Positions 35,912-45,431 of a stretch of 64,000 nucleotides of DNA are shown here, in pieces (position 1 is the first letter of the stretch; every line of letters begins with the position of its first letter). A program made the position numbers and the translations under genes. The notes under the pieces are model-generated. The model did no database searches and was not told where the DNA came from. It saw only the letters and a program-made list of their open reading frames with translations. Source of the DNA: Acidobacteriota bacterium (GTDB lineage: Bacteria; Acidobacteriota; Blastocatellia; UBA7656). Where the stretch lies: positions 1-64,000 of the forward strand of contig JBBPIG010000032.1 of NCBI GenBank assembly GCA_038040445.1, given 5' to 3'.

Positions 35912-37813
35912 ATGAAACCCGAGCTGACAGAAAACGCGCTGCGAGTCTTGGAGAAGCGAATACTCGCACGCGATCATCACGGACGTGTCGCCGAAACTCC
36001 TGAAGACATGTTTCGACGCGTCGCGCGCAGCGTCTCCGAAGCCGATCTTCAACACAGTACGCCCGCTGATGCCGCCGCTGCTGAAGAAGCCTTCTATGAG
36101 AGCATGAGCAGTCTCGAGTTCCTGCCGAACTCGCCTACACTGATGAACGCCGGGCGGAACCTTGCTCAACTCTCGGCTTGTTTCGTGCTGCCTGTGGAAG
36201 ATTCGATGGAAGGCATCTTCGGCACGCTGCGCGAAACTGCGTTGATTCAAAAGAGCGGCGGCGGCACCGGCTTCTCCTTTTCGCGGCTGCGTCCCAGAGA
36301 AGACCTTGTCGAATCAACTCACGGAGTTTCGAGCGGGCCGGTTTCATTCATGCGCCTCTACAACTTCGCTACCGAAGTGACCAAGCTCGGGGGGAAACGC
36401 GCCGGCGCCAACATGGCGATTCTCCGCATCGATCATCCCGACATCCAGGAGTTCATCGCGGCCAAAACCAATCCCCTCGAGCTGAATACATTCAACATCT
36501 CCGCCGCTGTAACCGATGAGTTCATGGAAAGGGTCAAGCAAGGCGAGAAGTATGACTTGATCAATCCGCGCACGGGCGAAGTCGCGCGGCAGTCGGACGC
36601 GCGCGAGGTGTTGGATCGAATCGTTGCGTCGGCATGGCGCAACGGCGAGCCGGGGGTGATATTCATCGATCGAATCAATCGCGACAATCCGACGCCCGAG
36701 CTTGGACAGATCGAGAGCACTAACCCGTGCGGCGAACAACCGCTGCTGCCTTATGAATCCTGCGTCCTTGGTTCAATCAACCTGGCGAAGTTCAGTCGCG
36801 ACGGCGCCGTTGATTATGATCGGTTGAGGGAGGCCGTCGCGCTCGGGGTCCACTTCCTCGACAATATCATCGACGTCAGCGAGTACCCGATACCGGATAT
36901 CGCGTACATCACTAAGCTGAATCGAAAGATCGGCCTCGGGGTGATGGGATGGGCGGACCTGTTGATCTTGATGGGGATTCCCTATGACTCTGAAGACGCC
37001 ATCAATCTCGGCGAAGAAGTGATGGGATTCATCTCACTCGAAGCGCTAGAAGCCTCGGTCGATCTGGCGAAGCAAAGAGGTCCGTTTCCACGATGGTTTC
37101 AGGAGAGCATCTACAAGAAAGACGGCCAGGAGCAGGCTGGAAGCCTGCGCTCCCAGGAGCGCCGCAACGCTACCGTGACCACCGTTGCGCCGACCGGGAC
37201 TATCAGCCTGATTGCGAATTGCTCGAGCGGCATCGAACCGATCTACTCGATTGCTTACCGCAGGCTCGCGTTCCAGTCCGAGCACATGACATTTGTTCAT
37301 CCCCTGTTCGAGCAGTACGCGCGTGAACATGAATTCTACACCGAAGAGTTGATGAAAAGGGTTGCGGGAAAGGGCTCGCTTGTTGGTCTTACTGAAGTCC
37401 CCGATGAAGCTAAGCGAGTGTTCGTGACCGCGCGCGAGATCGCTCCCGAGTGGCACGTTCGAATGCAGGCGGCGTTTCAAGAACACATAGACGCGGCGGT
37501 CTCAAAGACAATCAACTTCCCTGCCGACGCTACAGTTGACGACGTGAAGCGCGCTTACGTGCTAGCTCACGAGCTTGGCTGCAAAGGCATCACGGTTTAT
37601 CGGGACGGCTCGCGCGAGAAACAAGTGCTGAGCACCGAGATAGAGAGCATGACCGAACCGCTAACTCTTGCTTCAGCGTCTCAGCAAGAAATGCGGCGGC
37701 CAGAGAATCAGCTTTTGGCATTGAACATCTGTCCCGAGTGCGGCGAGACGCTGCGTCACAATGGTGGTTGTCTGTATTGCACATGTGGGTATTCGGTGTG
37801 TGTGCAGACTTGA
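35912..37813 (+). CDS. nrdJ: Adenosylcobalamin-dependent ribonucleotide reductase (class II)
   Basis: A 633-residue class II reductase that makes deoxyribonucleotides without oxygen. Visible are SPTLMNAGRNLAQLSACFVLPVEDSMEGI (first active Cys), NPCGEQPLLPYESCVLGSINLAKF (active-site NPCGE with Cys and Glu), APTGTISLIANCSSGIEPIYS (phosphate-binding loop), and the C-terminal zinc-ribbon-like CPECGETLRH...CLYCTCGYSVC that supplies reducing cysteines. Residues about 405-418 (EQAGSLRSQERR) are encoded by a REP-like repeat placed in frame and may be an insertion between IYKKDG and NATVTTVAPTG. Confidence 0.94.
   Translation: MKPELTENALRVLEKRILARDHHGRVAETPEDMFRRVARSVSEADLQHSTPADAAAAEEAFYESMSSLEFLPNSPTLMNAGRNLAQLSACFVLPVEDSMEGIFGTLRETALIQKSGGGTGFSFSRLRPREDLVESTHGVSSGPVSFMRLYNFATEVTKLGGKRAGANMAILRIDHPDIQEFIAAKTNPLELNTFNISAAVTDEFMERVKQGEKYDLINPRTGEVARQSDAREVLDRIVASAWRNGEPGVIFIDRINRDNPTPELGQIESTNPCGEQPLLPYESCVLGSINLAKFSRDGAVDYDRLREAVALGVHFLDNIIDVSEYPIPDIAYITKLNRKIGLGVMGWADLLILMGIPYDSEDAINLGEEVMGFISLEALEASVDLAKQRGPFPRWFQESIYKKDGQEQAGSLRSQERRNATVTTVAPTGTISLIANCSSGIEPIYSIAYRRLAFQSEHMTFVHPLFEQYAREHEFYTEELMKRVAGKGSLVGLTEVPDEAKRVFVTAREIAPEWHVRMQAAFQEHIDAAVSKTINFPADATVDDVKRAYVLAHELGCKGITVYRDGSREKQVLSTEIESMTEPLTLASASQQEMRRPENQLLALNICPECGETLRHNGGCLYCTCGYSVCVQT
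37133..37162 (+). repeat. REP-like repeat inside the nrdJ coding region
   Basis: GCAGGCTGGAAGCCTGCGCT continued by CCCAGGAGCG is related to the arms of the repeat at 12488-12581 (shared CCTGCGCTCCCAG). It keeps the reading frame and adds a basic loop upstream of the phosphate-binding motif. Confidence 0.65.
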
Positions 37814-37868
37814 AGGTGGTATTTCGCGTCGATAGGCTTGCCTGGAATCAAGCGGTGGCCGAGCAGGT

Positions 37869-38219
37869 CTACCGCAGCCTGACACTGTTCCAGACTATAT
37901 ACCCGATTAGCGGTTCGTAGGCGCCGTTGGCCGGCTTCATATCCAGAAACAAAACTTCACTGTGGATTGTTCTGAAGCCCTCGACCTCGATTCGGACAGG
38001 CCCGCAGATCTCGCCCTCGACGGTCTCCTGAGTGGCGGTTTCGACCGTGACCCTCTCTGTCGTTTCCAGCTTTCCGAGGCGATCGCGCCAGGCGCTGGGA
38101 AGCACCATGAAAGCCGAGCCCGTGTCTACGAGAGCGTCGCAGCGAATACCCGGCGATCTATTCGAGACGCCGTTGATCTTGACTGAGGCTATTATTCTAC
38201 CCACGTCGCTAGTATACAT
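37869..38219 (-). CDS. Retropepsin-like (clan AA) aspartic protease domain protein
   Basis: A 116-residue single-lobe aspartic protease-like protein. The motif CDALVDTGSAFMVLPSAW contains the Asp32-Thr-Gly triad. The second conserved region is GPVRIEVEGFRTIHSEVLFLDM followed by a Gly-containing psi-loop LIGYIVW. It is of the same clan as the protein at 20305-20685 but not a close copy. Its substrate and partner are unknown. It lies alone on the minus strand after nrdJ. Confidence 0.72.
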   Translation of the reverse strand: MYTSDVGRIIASVKINGVSNRSPGIRCDALVDTGSAFMVLPSAWRDRLGKLETTERVTVETATQETVEGEICGPVRIEVEGFRTIHSEVLFLDMKPANGAYEPLIGYIVWNSVRLR

Positions 38220-38240
38220 TCTTACGACTTGAGCGCCATC

Positions 38241-39188
38241 TTATTCCCCGATCTGCTTTCGATACCAATCCACGGTCTTGCGAAGCCCCTCCTCAAAATC
38301 AACGGACACTCTATAGCCAAACGCTTGCTCCGCAGCTTCGATCGAAGCCTGCGAGTCACGCACGTCCCCTGCGCGCGCGGCTTCGTGAATCGGTTCGATG
38401 TCGCTGCCGAGTATCTCTTTCAGCCTCGCAAGCAGATCCAGCAGCGTGTAGCGGCCGCCGCACGCCACGTTGAAAGCCTGGCCCGCGACTCCGTCTACTT
38501 CGGCTGCAAGCAAGTTCGCATCGACCACGTTATCGACATAAGTGAAGTCGCGCGATTGAAGACCATCGCCATACACAAGCGGCGCCTTGCCATAGAGCAA
38601 AGCAGTGATGAAGCGCGGGATCACCGCCGCGTATTGAGACTCCAGATCCTGCCTCGGACCGAAAATGTTGAAGTAACGAAGCGAGACAATTTCAAAACCA
38701 TAAACCTCTTTGAAGACGCTCGCGTAGTACTCGCCCGCAAGCTTCGACAGCGCATAAGGCGAGAGCGGTTGCGGAGACATTTCCTCTCGCTTGGGGAGGA
38801 CCGGGGTCTCACCGTAGACCGACGAGCTCGAAGCGTAGACGACTCGCCTGGCGCCGGCATCCCGCGCCGCGAGCAGCACATTGAGCGTGCCGGTGATGTT
38901 CACTTCGTGGGTTGAGACCGGATCGGCGACCGAGCGAGGGACCGATCCAAGCGCGGCTTCATGGAAAACGACGTCAACGCCCCTGGCGGCTTTGCTTACC
39001 AATTGCGCATCGCGAATGTCGCCTCGAACGACTTCGACGCCGCCGCGAAATGATTCGAGGTTCACCTCTTTTCCCGAACTGAAATCATCGAGGACCCGAA
39101 CGCGATGGCCGTCGCGCACGAGTCGCTCCGTGATGTGGCTGCCGATGAAGCCCGCTCCGCCGGTTACCAGATATGTCTGCTTTGCCAT
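38241..39188 (-). CDS. NAD-dependent epimerase/dehydratase (UDP-glucose 4-epimerase type)
   Basis: A 315-residue extended SDR enzyme. NAD-binding TGGAGFIGSHI is at the start, with the fold continued by RVRVLDDFSSGKEVNLE. Catalytic residues appear in YASSSSVYGE and YALSKLAGEYY. FGPRQDLESQYAAVIPRF and the substrate region are typical of UDP-hexose 4-epimerases (GalE/WbpP type). It probably interconverts UDP-sugars for exopolysaccharide or antigen assembly. It is followed by a carbamoyltransferase gene upstream on the same strand (38-base gap). Confidence 0.9.
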   Translation of the reverse strand: MAKQTYLVTGGAGFIGSHITERLVRDGHRVRVLDDFSSGKEVNLESFRGGVEVVRGDIRDAQLVSKAARGVDVVFHEAALGSVPRSVADPVSTHEVNITGTLNVLLAARDAGARRVVYASSSSVYGETPVLPKREEMSPQPLSPYALSKLAGEYYASVFKEVYGFEIVSLRYFNIFGPRQDLESQYAAVIPRFITALLYGKAPLVYGDGLQSRDFTYVDNVVDANLLAAEVDGVAGQAFNVACGGRYTLLDLLARLKEILGSDIEPIHEAARAGDVRDSQASIEAAEQAFGYRVSVDFEEGLRKTVDWYRKQIGE

Positions 39189-39225
39189 TCGCTATTCTCT
39201 TCCTCGCGTTCTTCGCGCAAAAGAC

Positions 39226-40956
39226 TCATTTCTTAACTAGGAAATTACCAATAGCCAGACAATCGATCCCCGAACAATAAAAACCTCGCACGGCTTCGCG
39301 AGGGGTCGATACGACCGGTTCGCCAAAAAGATTAAACGAGGTGTTCAAAAGCACAGGGACGCCGCTCGCCTCGCCGAACATGGTCAGCAGCTTCCAAAAC
39401 GCAGGGTTGGACTTGCGACTCACGCTGTGGACTCGCACAAGGCCGTCGCCGAACACGGCGGCCGGGATCAACTGCTGCTTTCCTGCCTTTATTTGACTGA
39501 CTCCTTGAAGGAATTCATTCAACGCGCTGGGCTCAAAGAATTCCTCAGAGCGTTCTTCGGGCACGGCCGCACAAAAGGGCCGAAACTCTTCGCGGTGCTT
39601 GATGAACGCGTTCAGGTTGTCACGCATCATCTCAGTAGTCGGCGAAGCCAGGATGCTGCGAGCGCCCAGACTGCGCGGACCGAACTCCATCGCCCCGCGG
39701 AACCAACCGACGATCTTTCCCTGCGCCAGCAGCCGCGCGACTTCGGCGACCAGCTTGTCTTCGGTCAGGGAATACTCGTACAAGATTTTGCAGTTGTCGA
39801 GCACACCCTTGATCGCTTCGTCGTTGAATAGCGGACCCAGAAAGGCGTGCCGCATCTCATAAACCCGCTCGCGATTTCCTTGCACTTGATGCCAGACGTA
39901 CAGCGCAGCGCCAATCGAGCAGCCCGCGTTGCCGGCGGCCGGTTGTACGAATAAACGCTTGAATCCCGCGCGCCGCTCGATGGCCGAGTTCGCGAGACTG
40001 TTGAGCGCAACACCTCCAGCCAGGCAAAGATCCTTTTCGCCGGTTCGCTCTCGATGGCGGGACGCAACCTCGCACAGCACGTCTTCGATTCGCGCCTGCA
40101 GGCTCGCGGCAAGATTGCGATGGTTCTGGGCGATGGGCTCGTCCTTTGCTCGCGGCTTCAAGCCCGCGCGCTCGAAGAAGTGATTAGAAAGCGCGGGCGA
40201 CGCTCCGAAAGAAGGATCGAGGTAGTCGAGGTTCACGACCGGTAACCCATCGGACCCGACTCGTAGCAAGTCGTCGAAGACCTCGCCGAACTCGACCTTT
40301 CCAGTCGGCGCGAGCCACATCGTCTTATGCCAGTCACCGTCTGCGTCAAAGCCCAATGCCGCGGTCACTGCGCCGTAAACCATGCCAATGGAATTGGGGA
40401 ACTGCGCCTCGGCGTGAAGCTGAAGCTGTTCGCGCTCGCCTGTCATGAGCGCGGCTGAGGTCATATCGCCTTTGTTGTCGACCGAGATCACCGCCGCTCG
40501 CTCGAAGCCTGAGGCGAAAAACGCGCTCGCCCCGTGCGCCAGATGGTGCGGGACTTCAATAAACTGCCCGCTCGGGTAAAGCCGCGATTCAACAAGCCGT
40601 CTCGTTCTCAGCATCTGCTTTAGACCGTTGAGGCTTTCCACAAAGTAAGGAGGAAATTCTTCAATCAAGCCGTGGTCGGCCGAGTTTATTGCTCGCGCAG
40701 AGTTGAAAGCAATCTCGCGGTGAAAACGTTTATGAGGCTCGAGATAGTAGGCGACGCAGTCAATCTTGTCGAAGCCGATACCGGCGCGCTCGAGACAAAA
40801 GTCAATAGCGCGAAAGGGCAGCCCGCCGGCGTAGTTCATCCCGATGTGCCGTATGCGAGCAAGCTTTTCTTCTTCGATGGCGGCGATGACTCGCCCGTCT
40901 TGAATCAGCGCCGCCGCTGCGTCTCGCTCTTGTCCCGAGATACCAAGGATGTTCAT
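39226..40956 (-). CDS. NodU/CmcH-family carbamoyltransferase
   Basis: About 576 residues from ATG 40956 (family members begin MNILGISG); the frame is open 17 codons further. The N-terminal Kae1-like lobe has HHLAHGASAFFASGFERAAVISVDNKGD with the metal-binding His residues. The C-terminal YrdC-like lobe has FRGAMEFGPRSLGARSILASP and the closing LLNTSFNLFGEPVVSTPREA. Such enzymes transfer carbamoyl from carbamoyl phosphate to hydroxyls of sugars or secondary metabolites. Next to an epimerase gene, a sugar target is likely but not shown. Confidence 0.93.
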   Translation of the reverse strand: MNILGISGQERDAAAALIQDGRVIAAIEEEKLARIRHIGMNYAGGLPFRAIDFCLERAGIGFDKIDCVAYYLEPHKRFHREIAFNSARAINSADHGLIEEFPPYFVESLNGLKQMLRTRRLVESRLYPSGQFIEVPHHLAHGASAFFASGFERAAVISVDNKGDMTSAALMTGEREQLQLHAEAQFPNSIGMVYGAVTAALGFDADGDWHKTMWLAPTGKVEFGEVFDDLLRVGSDGLPVVNLDYLDPSFGASPALSNHFFERAGLKPRAKDEPIAQNHRNLAASLQARIEDVLCEVASRHRERTGEKDLCLAGGVALNSLANSAIERRAGFKRLFVQPAAGNAGCSIGAALYVWHQVQGNRERVYEMRHAFLGPLFNDEAIKGVLDNCKILYEYSLTEDKLVAEVARLLAQGKIVGWFRGAMEFGPRSLGARSILASPTTEMMRDNLNAFIKHREEFRPFCAAVPEERSEEFFEPSALNEFLQGVSQIKAGKQQLIPAAVFGDGLVRVHSVSRKSNPAFWKLLTMFGEASGVPVLLNTSFNLFGEPVVSTPREAVRGFYCSGIDCLAIGNFLVKK

Positions 40957-41268
40957 CAAATCGCTACCGTTCCGATGTGCTTCGAGTGGGATGAATACCA
41001 TTAACATTCGCCGGAAGGCTTTTCAAGCTGGCGTCATCGGCTGCGCGGAGACGTACTATTCTCACACGCTCGCGCATAAGCCTCGGCGGGCCTTCATACC
41101 CTGGTAGAGTTGGGAGGATTGTGTCGCGTGCTTGCCTCTGGATTCACATTCCGCCTTGCATGGGAAACTGTGAAGTACAGCGCTTGATTCATCGCGAGAA
41201 CAAGCATAGGCTCGCAACGGCAAGTAATGAGCTTGCGTTGAGAGTAACTCTCTGGGGGGAGGAGACTA

Positions 41269-41676
41269 TTGTCAAAGGTTGCTGAAGCCGGAGGAATAGT
41301 CGTCAGATTCGACGACGCAACGCCGCGTATTCTCATTGTCAAAGCCAAACAGAATCCGAATCACTGGATTTTTCCCAAAGGACACATCGAGGCAGGCGAA
41401 TGCGCGAAGGAGGCGGCGATTCGCGAAGTGCGAGAGGAAGCTGGAATCGAAGCGACGGTGCTGTCTCGCGCGGGCGCCTTGGAGTTTGACTATGAGGGCG
41501 AGACTATTGAAGTCGAGTTCTACGTGCTCGCGTACACTCGGACGCTTGGAGGGGGCGAGCAACGCGAGTCCCGCTGGTGTATGCCCGAAGAAGCGCTCAA
41601 TCTACTTACCTTTGACGACGCGAAGGACATGCTTCGCTCCTCGCTGATGATTCTCGAAAAGCACCATAACCGCTGA
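41269..41676 (+). CDS. Nudix hydrolase
   Basis: A 135-residue enzyme starting at TTG 41269, with a strong GGGGGGAGGAG site 4 bases upstream. The Nudix box GHIEAGECAKEAAIREVREEAGI is perfect (GX5EX7REUXEEXGU). The preceding IVKAKQNPNHWIFPKG and following EGETIEVEFYVLAYTRT fit the Ap4A/diphosphoinositol-type (MutT-like) subfamily. It hydrolyses nucleoside diphosphate-linked compounds with Mg2+. Single gene. Confidence 0.92.
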   Translation: MSKVAEAGGIVVRFDDATPRILIVKAKQNPNHWIFPKGHIEAGECAKEAAIREVREEAGIEATVLSRAGALEFDYEGETIEVEFYVLAYTRTLGGGEQRESRWCMPEEALNLLTFDDAKDMLRSSLMILEKHHNR

Positions 41677-41716
41677 TTAGAAGTTGAACCTGAGCGCGAC
41701 GTTGGGAGGCGTAGGG

Positions 41717-42559
41717 ATGAAGACCACCGAAGTCTTTGTTGAGCAAGTTCTGATCGGGGTACTTGTCATGCTGAATCTGGGACTGATCTTTTCTCCGGAA
41801 ATCACCAGTCATGTAAAACAGCTCGACAGCCCTTCCCGCACAGCCGTGATCGCCGCTGCCGTGATCGCGACGGCTTATCTAGTCGGAATCGTTTTTGATA
41901 GATGCGCTGACACGTTGCTGGAGGACATGGAGCGACATTGCCGGTTGCAAACGGCTCTTCAGGGGAAGAAAGCGCCGCTCAAGTGGGACCCTTTCCCTGA
42001 GGACCGATACCGGATGAAAATCCTCCAGAACGCTGAAGCATCCACTTACGCGAACTACATTCGCACTCGCATTCGACTATCCCGGGCGTTGGCGATATTG
42101 ATTCCGGGTTTGTCCGTTTCGTTCTTGCTTAATAGAGCGAGGGTACGAGACGCCCAGTGGATCGCAGCAGCGGTGTCACTAGGCGTGATTTATGGCGGCG
42201 CTCTTGTGGCCCAACTTATTCGCGGTATGAAGATCGAGGCTGGCTCACTTTGGTACAAACCGCCGAGGACGAACGATCGCGCCGCGGTTAATGGGTACCT
42301 CGAAAAAAAGAAGTGTCTAAAAAAGACCGTTCTATGGTGGTTCGCAGTTCGCGAGCCTGCCTTCTGGGGATTTACACTCCTGACAGCTTTAGGGCTCTGG
42401 CTTGCCTCGCAGGCGGATCGGCGCGCCTTTCTCGCTGTACCATTTGTAACTATCGCGCTCACGCTGCTGACTGGTTGGACGTGGTGGAGGATCACGAAGA
42501 CTTTCCTGGCATTTCTGAGAGACTACTCAGCTCACACATCTCAAAGCACCACGGTCTAA
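41717..42559 (+). CDS. Unknown six-helix membrane protein
   Basis: A 280-residue protein from ATG 41717 (GGGAGG 7 bases upstream). About six hydrophobic segments are visible: VLIGVLVMLNLGLIF, AVIAAAVIATAYLVGIV, LAILIPGLSVSFLL, WIAAAVSLGVIYGGAL, FTLLTALGLWL and FLAVPFVTIALTLLTGW. A soluble cytoplasmic stretch rich in Asp and Lys lies after helix 2. No family recognised. It is downstream of the Nudix gene by 40 bases on the same strand, but function is not implied. Confidence 0.7.
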   Translation: MKTTEVFVEQVLIGVLVMLNLGLIFSPEITSHVKQLDSPSRTAVIAAAVIATAYLVGIVFDRCADTLLEDMERHCRLQTALQGKKAPLKWDPFPEDRYRMKILQNAEASTYANYIRTRIRLSRALAILIPGLSVSFLLNRARVRDAQWIAAAVSLGVIYGGALVAQLIRGMKIEAGSLWYKPPRTNDRAAVNGYLEKKKCLKKTVLWWFAVREPAFWGFTLLTALGLWLASQADRRAFLAVPFVTIALTLLTGWTWWRITKTFLAFLRDYSAHTSQSTTV

Positions 42560-42759
42560 AGCGCGCGGACCTAACGCCAGCGTTCCTATTTGCGTAACTG
42601 CAAGAGATTGAAAGTCTCTCCTCGAATGCTACTTGTCTGAAGCGATCTCAGTCTGAGGTTGCAACCTTATTCGGTCGAAGCATAATCCGGCTGAGGCCGA
42701 GAAGACGTCTAGTTCGGCCGCGACATAGCAGCGCATTTCGCTAGCTCGCAGGAACCAAA

Positions 42760-43596
42760 ATGGAAACCGAACACCGGATCATCGACGCATGGATGCAGCA
42801 CCCGACGCCGGGTTTTAGCCAACACGCTATGTTTGAGTCCTTGCGCCGGTGGACCCGCGGCGAAGCCATGAGCTCGGACATCCCGCTTGAAACAACCATC
42901 GCAACAATGGACAAGGGAGGCGTTCGGATGGGGCTCATCTCAGCGTGGTGGGGACCTCAAGGCCCGCTCATCGAAAACGACGAGGTTGCGAGCTTCGTCC
43001 GAGCGTATCCGGACCGGCTCATAGGCATTGCATCTGTAGACCTCTACCGGCCGATGGACGCCGTCCGCGAATTGAGACGTTGTGTGCGTCAGCTCGGGTT
43101 TCGAGGCTTGAGAATCATCCCGTGGCTGTGGAACCTGCCGCCGGATGATCGCCGGTATTATCCGCTGTACGCCGAGTGCGTCGAGCTGGGCATTCCGTTT
43201 TGTCTTCAGGTGGGACACACAGGTCCGTTGTGCCCATCAGAGCCCGGGCGCCCAATTCCCTATCTCGATCATGTCGCGCTCGAGTTTCCTGAGCTCATGA
43301 TTGTAGCCGGTCATATTGGTTACCCTTGGACTGCCGAGATGATATCTCTGGCGACCAAGTATCCAAATGTTCATATCGATACCTCTGCTTACAAAAGCAG
43401 TCGATATCCGCGAGAGTTGGTGGACTACCTGCGCAGCCACGGGCGCAAGAAGGTGCTCTTCGGCTCCAATTATCCGATGTTGACGCCTCAGGACTGCTTG
43501 CGCGATCTGGCTTCTCTCGAACTCGACGATGAGACGACGCGAATGTTCTTGTATGAAAACGCTCAGCGAGTATTCTCGATGACCCCGAGAGAATGA
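42760..43596 (+). CDS. Amidohydrolase-superfamily (COG2159) metal-dependent hydrolase
   Basis: A 278-residue TIM-barrel protein of the decarboxylase-like amidohydrolases. The later metal motifs are visible: QVGHTGPLCPSEPG, AGHIGYPW (His ligand) and VLFGSNYPM (final catalytic Asn/Asp region). The N-terminal D-x-H-x-H ligand pair of typical family members is not present; the start is IIDAWMQHPTPGF instead. The enzyme may use a single metal or have another reaction. The substrate is unknown. It ends 8 bases before the 5'-nucleotidase gene, suggesting one transcript. Confidence 0.8.
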   Translation: METEHRIIDAWMQHPTPGFSQHAMFESLRRWTRGEAMSSDIPLETTIATMDKGGVRMGLISAWWGPQGPLIENDEVASFVRAYPDRLIGIASVDLYRPMDAVRELRRCVRQLGFRGLRIIPWLWNLPPDDRRYYPLYAECVELGIPFCLQVGHTGPLCPSEPGRPIPYLDHVALEFPELMIVAGHIGYPWTAEMISLATKYPNVHIDTSAYKSSRYPRELVDYLRSHGRKKVLFGSNYPMLTPQDCLRDLASLELDDETTRMFLYENAQRVFSMTPRE

Positions 43597-43603
43597 GTGC
43601 CAC

Positions 43604-45262
43604 ATGAAGACCACCGCGCTCTCGAGCTTGATCAGGGGAATGGTGCTGCTCATGTGCACTGCGACCTGCGGCGCCGACGGCCCGGCAAGGGCGCACATCG
43701 TGATACTCTCGACTACAGATCTGCACGGCAACATTTACCCGATCGACTACAACACAAACAGACCTGAAGCGCGCAGTCTAGCTCGCGTCGCCACGGTTGT
43801 GAAACAGGCGCGCAAGGAAGACCCCGGCCTGCTCCTGCTCGATTCCGGCGATACGATTCAAGGCACGCCGCTCACCTTTCATCACGCCAGGATAAACAAC
43901 AAACCGGCCGATCCGATGATGGCGGTGATGAGCGCTATCGGGTACGACGCGATGGCCGTCGGAAACCACGAGTACGAATTTGGCTTGGAGGTGCTCAACA
44001 AAGCACGCCGCGAAGCTCGATTCCCGTGGCTGTCTGCGAACACGTATAAGAAAGGAACCGATCAAAACTACTTCGAGCCATTCATCGTGAAACAAGTCAA
44101 AGGCGTGCGCATCGGCATCATCGGCCTGACGACCCCCGGCATGCCGAGCCTTGGTGATCCCGAGCTTACCTACTCGAGGATCGAAGTGCGCGAACCCGTG
44201 ACCGAAGCGAAGAAGTGGACTGCCGTGCTGCGCGAAAAAGAACACGTTGATCTGGTCGTCATCGCTATGCACATGGGCCTCGAAGCGGATCTGCGAACCG
44301 GCGAAGTGTTTCCTGGGCAAATGCCCAACGAAAACGCGGCGCTTGCGATAGCCGAACAGGTCCCGGGGGTCGATGTGATTCTGATGGGTCACACGCATCG
44401 GGAAGTGCCTTCGGTTTACATAAACGGCGTGCTGCTAGCCCAGGCTGACAAATGGGGGCGAAGCCTTGCGCGTGTAGACGTGTATCTGGAAGCGATAACG
44501 CCGTCCCGGCGCTGGCGCGTTGTAGCTAAATCCGCCCGCACTATTCCAATAGGAGACCAGGTGGAGGCTGATCCTGAGATCCTTTCAATCGCTGAACCTT
44601 ATCACCGTGAGACGCAGGCCTGGCTCGATCAAGTCATTGGCGATTCGCCCGTTGAATTGAAAGCGGGCGAAGAACGGTTTCGCGATACGGCCATTCTCGA
44701 CCTCGTGCATCGAGCTCAGTTGGAAGCGGGCAACGCGGAAGTGTCAACCGCCATGAGCCTGAACCCAAAAGCGCGTATCCCGAAAGGTCCGGTGACCGTG
44801 CGCGACATCATCGGGTTGTATGAGTACGAAGCCGCGCCGCTCGTCGTCGAAGTCACCGGCAAACAGTTGAAGGAAGCACTCGAGCATTCATCCCGGCATT
44901 TCGGGGCGTACAAACCAAACAAGCCATTGCTGGAACTCATCGACGAGAGATTTCCCGGCTACACATATGACGTTGCGGAAGGGATCACCTACGATCTGGA
45001 TATCTCCAAGCCGGTCGGGCAGCGCATTCTGAACATGCGCTTTCGAGGGCAGCCGGTGAGCGCAAATCAAAAGTTGCGTTTGGCCACCAACACTTTCCGT
45101 GTGAACGGCGGCGCCGGCTACACCATGTTCAAAGATGCGCGTGTCATTTCCCGTTCAAACAAAGAACTGCGCGAGCTGATCATCGACTGGGTAAATCGCA
45201 ACCGTCATGTTCCAGCAACAGCGACAAACAACTGGAGGCTGTTGCCTGAGACGGCGCGTTGA
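43604..45262 (+). CDS. Exported bifunctional metallophosphatase/5'-nucleotidase
   Basis: A 552-residue secreted enzyme. A signal peptide (SLIRGMVLLMCTATCGADGPARA) is followed by a calcineurin-like domain with STTDLHGNIYP, DSGDTIQGTP, GNHEYEFG, VVIAMHMG and MGHTHREVP, which hold the dinuclear metal site. The C-terminal 5_nucleotid_C domain begins near 340 (GDSPVELKAGEERFRDTAILDLV) with the VTGKQLKEAL and YTMF motifs. It hydrolyses nucleotides or 2',3'-cyclic nucleotides in the periplasm for phosphate and nucleoside salvage. Confidence 0.93.
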   Translation: MKTTALSSLIRGMVLLMCTATCGADGPARAHIVILSTTDLHGNIYPIDYNTNRPEARSLARVATVVKQARKEDPGLLLLDSGDTIQGTPLTFHHARINNKPADPMMAVMSAIGYDAMAVGNHEYEFGLEVLNKARREARFPWLSANTYKKGTDQNYFEPFIVKQVKGVRIGIIGLTTPGMPSLGDPELTYSRIEVREPVTEAKKWTAVLREKEHVDLVVIAMHMGLEADLRTGEVFPGQMPNENAALAIAEQVPGVDVILMGHTHREVPSVYINGVLLAQADKWGRSLARVDVYLEAITPSRRWRVVAKSARTIPIGDQVEADPEILSIAEPYHRETQAWLDQVIGDSPVELKAGEERFRDTAILDLVHRAQLEAGNAEVSTAMSLNPKARIPKGPVTVRDIIGLYEYEAAPLVVEVTGKQLKEALEHSSRHFGAYKPNKPLLELIDERFPGYTYDVAEGITYDLDISKPVGQRILNMRFRGQPVSANQKLRLATNTFRVNGGAGYTMFKDARVISRSNKELRELIIDWVNRNRHVPATATNNWRLLPETAR

Positions 45263-45311
45263 TCTAGTTCCGACACTCTCGCGAAATAGCCCGACAGATT
45301 GAAAAGGTGAA

Positions 45312-45431
45312 TACGAAATCCGTGCGAATCCGTCAAACCCGTATCATCGGTGGTCTATGAGTTCCTAAGAATCACATTGCCAGCGCCCATAGACCACGGA
45401 TGACGCTGATTCGGCCGATTTGCGCGGATAC
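45312..45431. repeat. 120-bp dispersed palindromic element, copy 1
   Basis: A near-identical inverted copy is present at 52999-53119. Each has complementary outer parts (ATCCGTGCGAATCCG against a degenerate reverse) and the inner pair GGTGGTCTATG/CATAGACCACGG, so it folds into a long hairpin. It is non-coding and lies upstream of the S9 peptidase gene. Confidence 0.85.
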
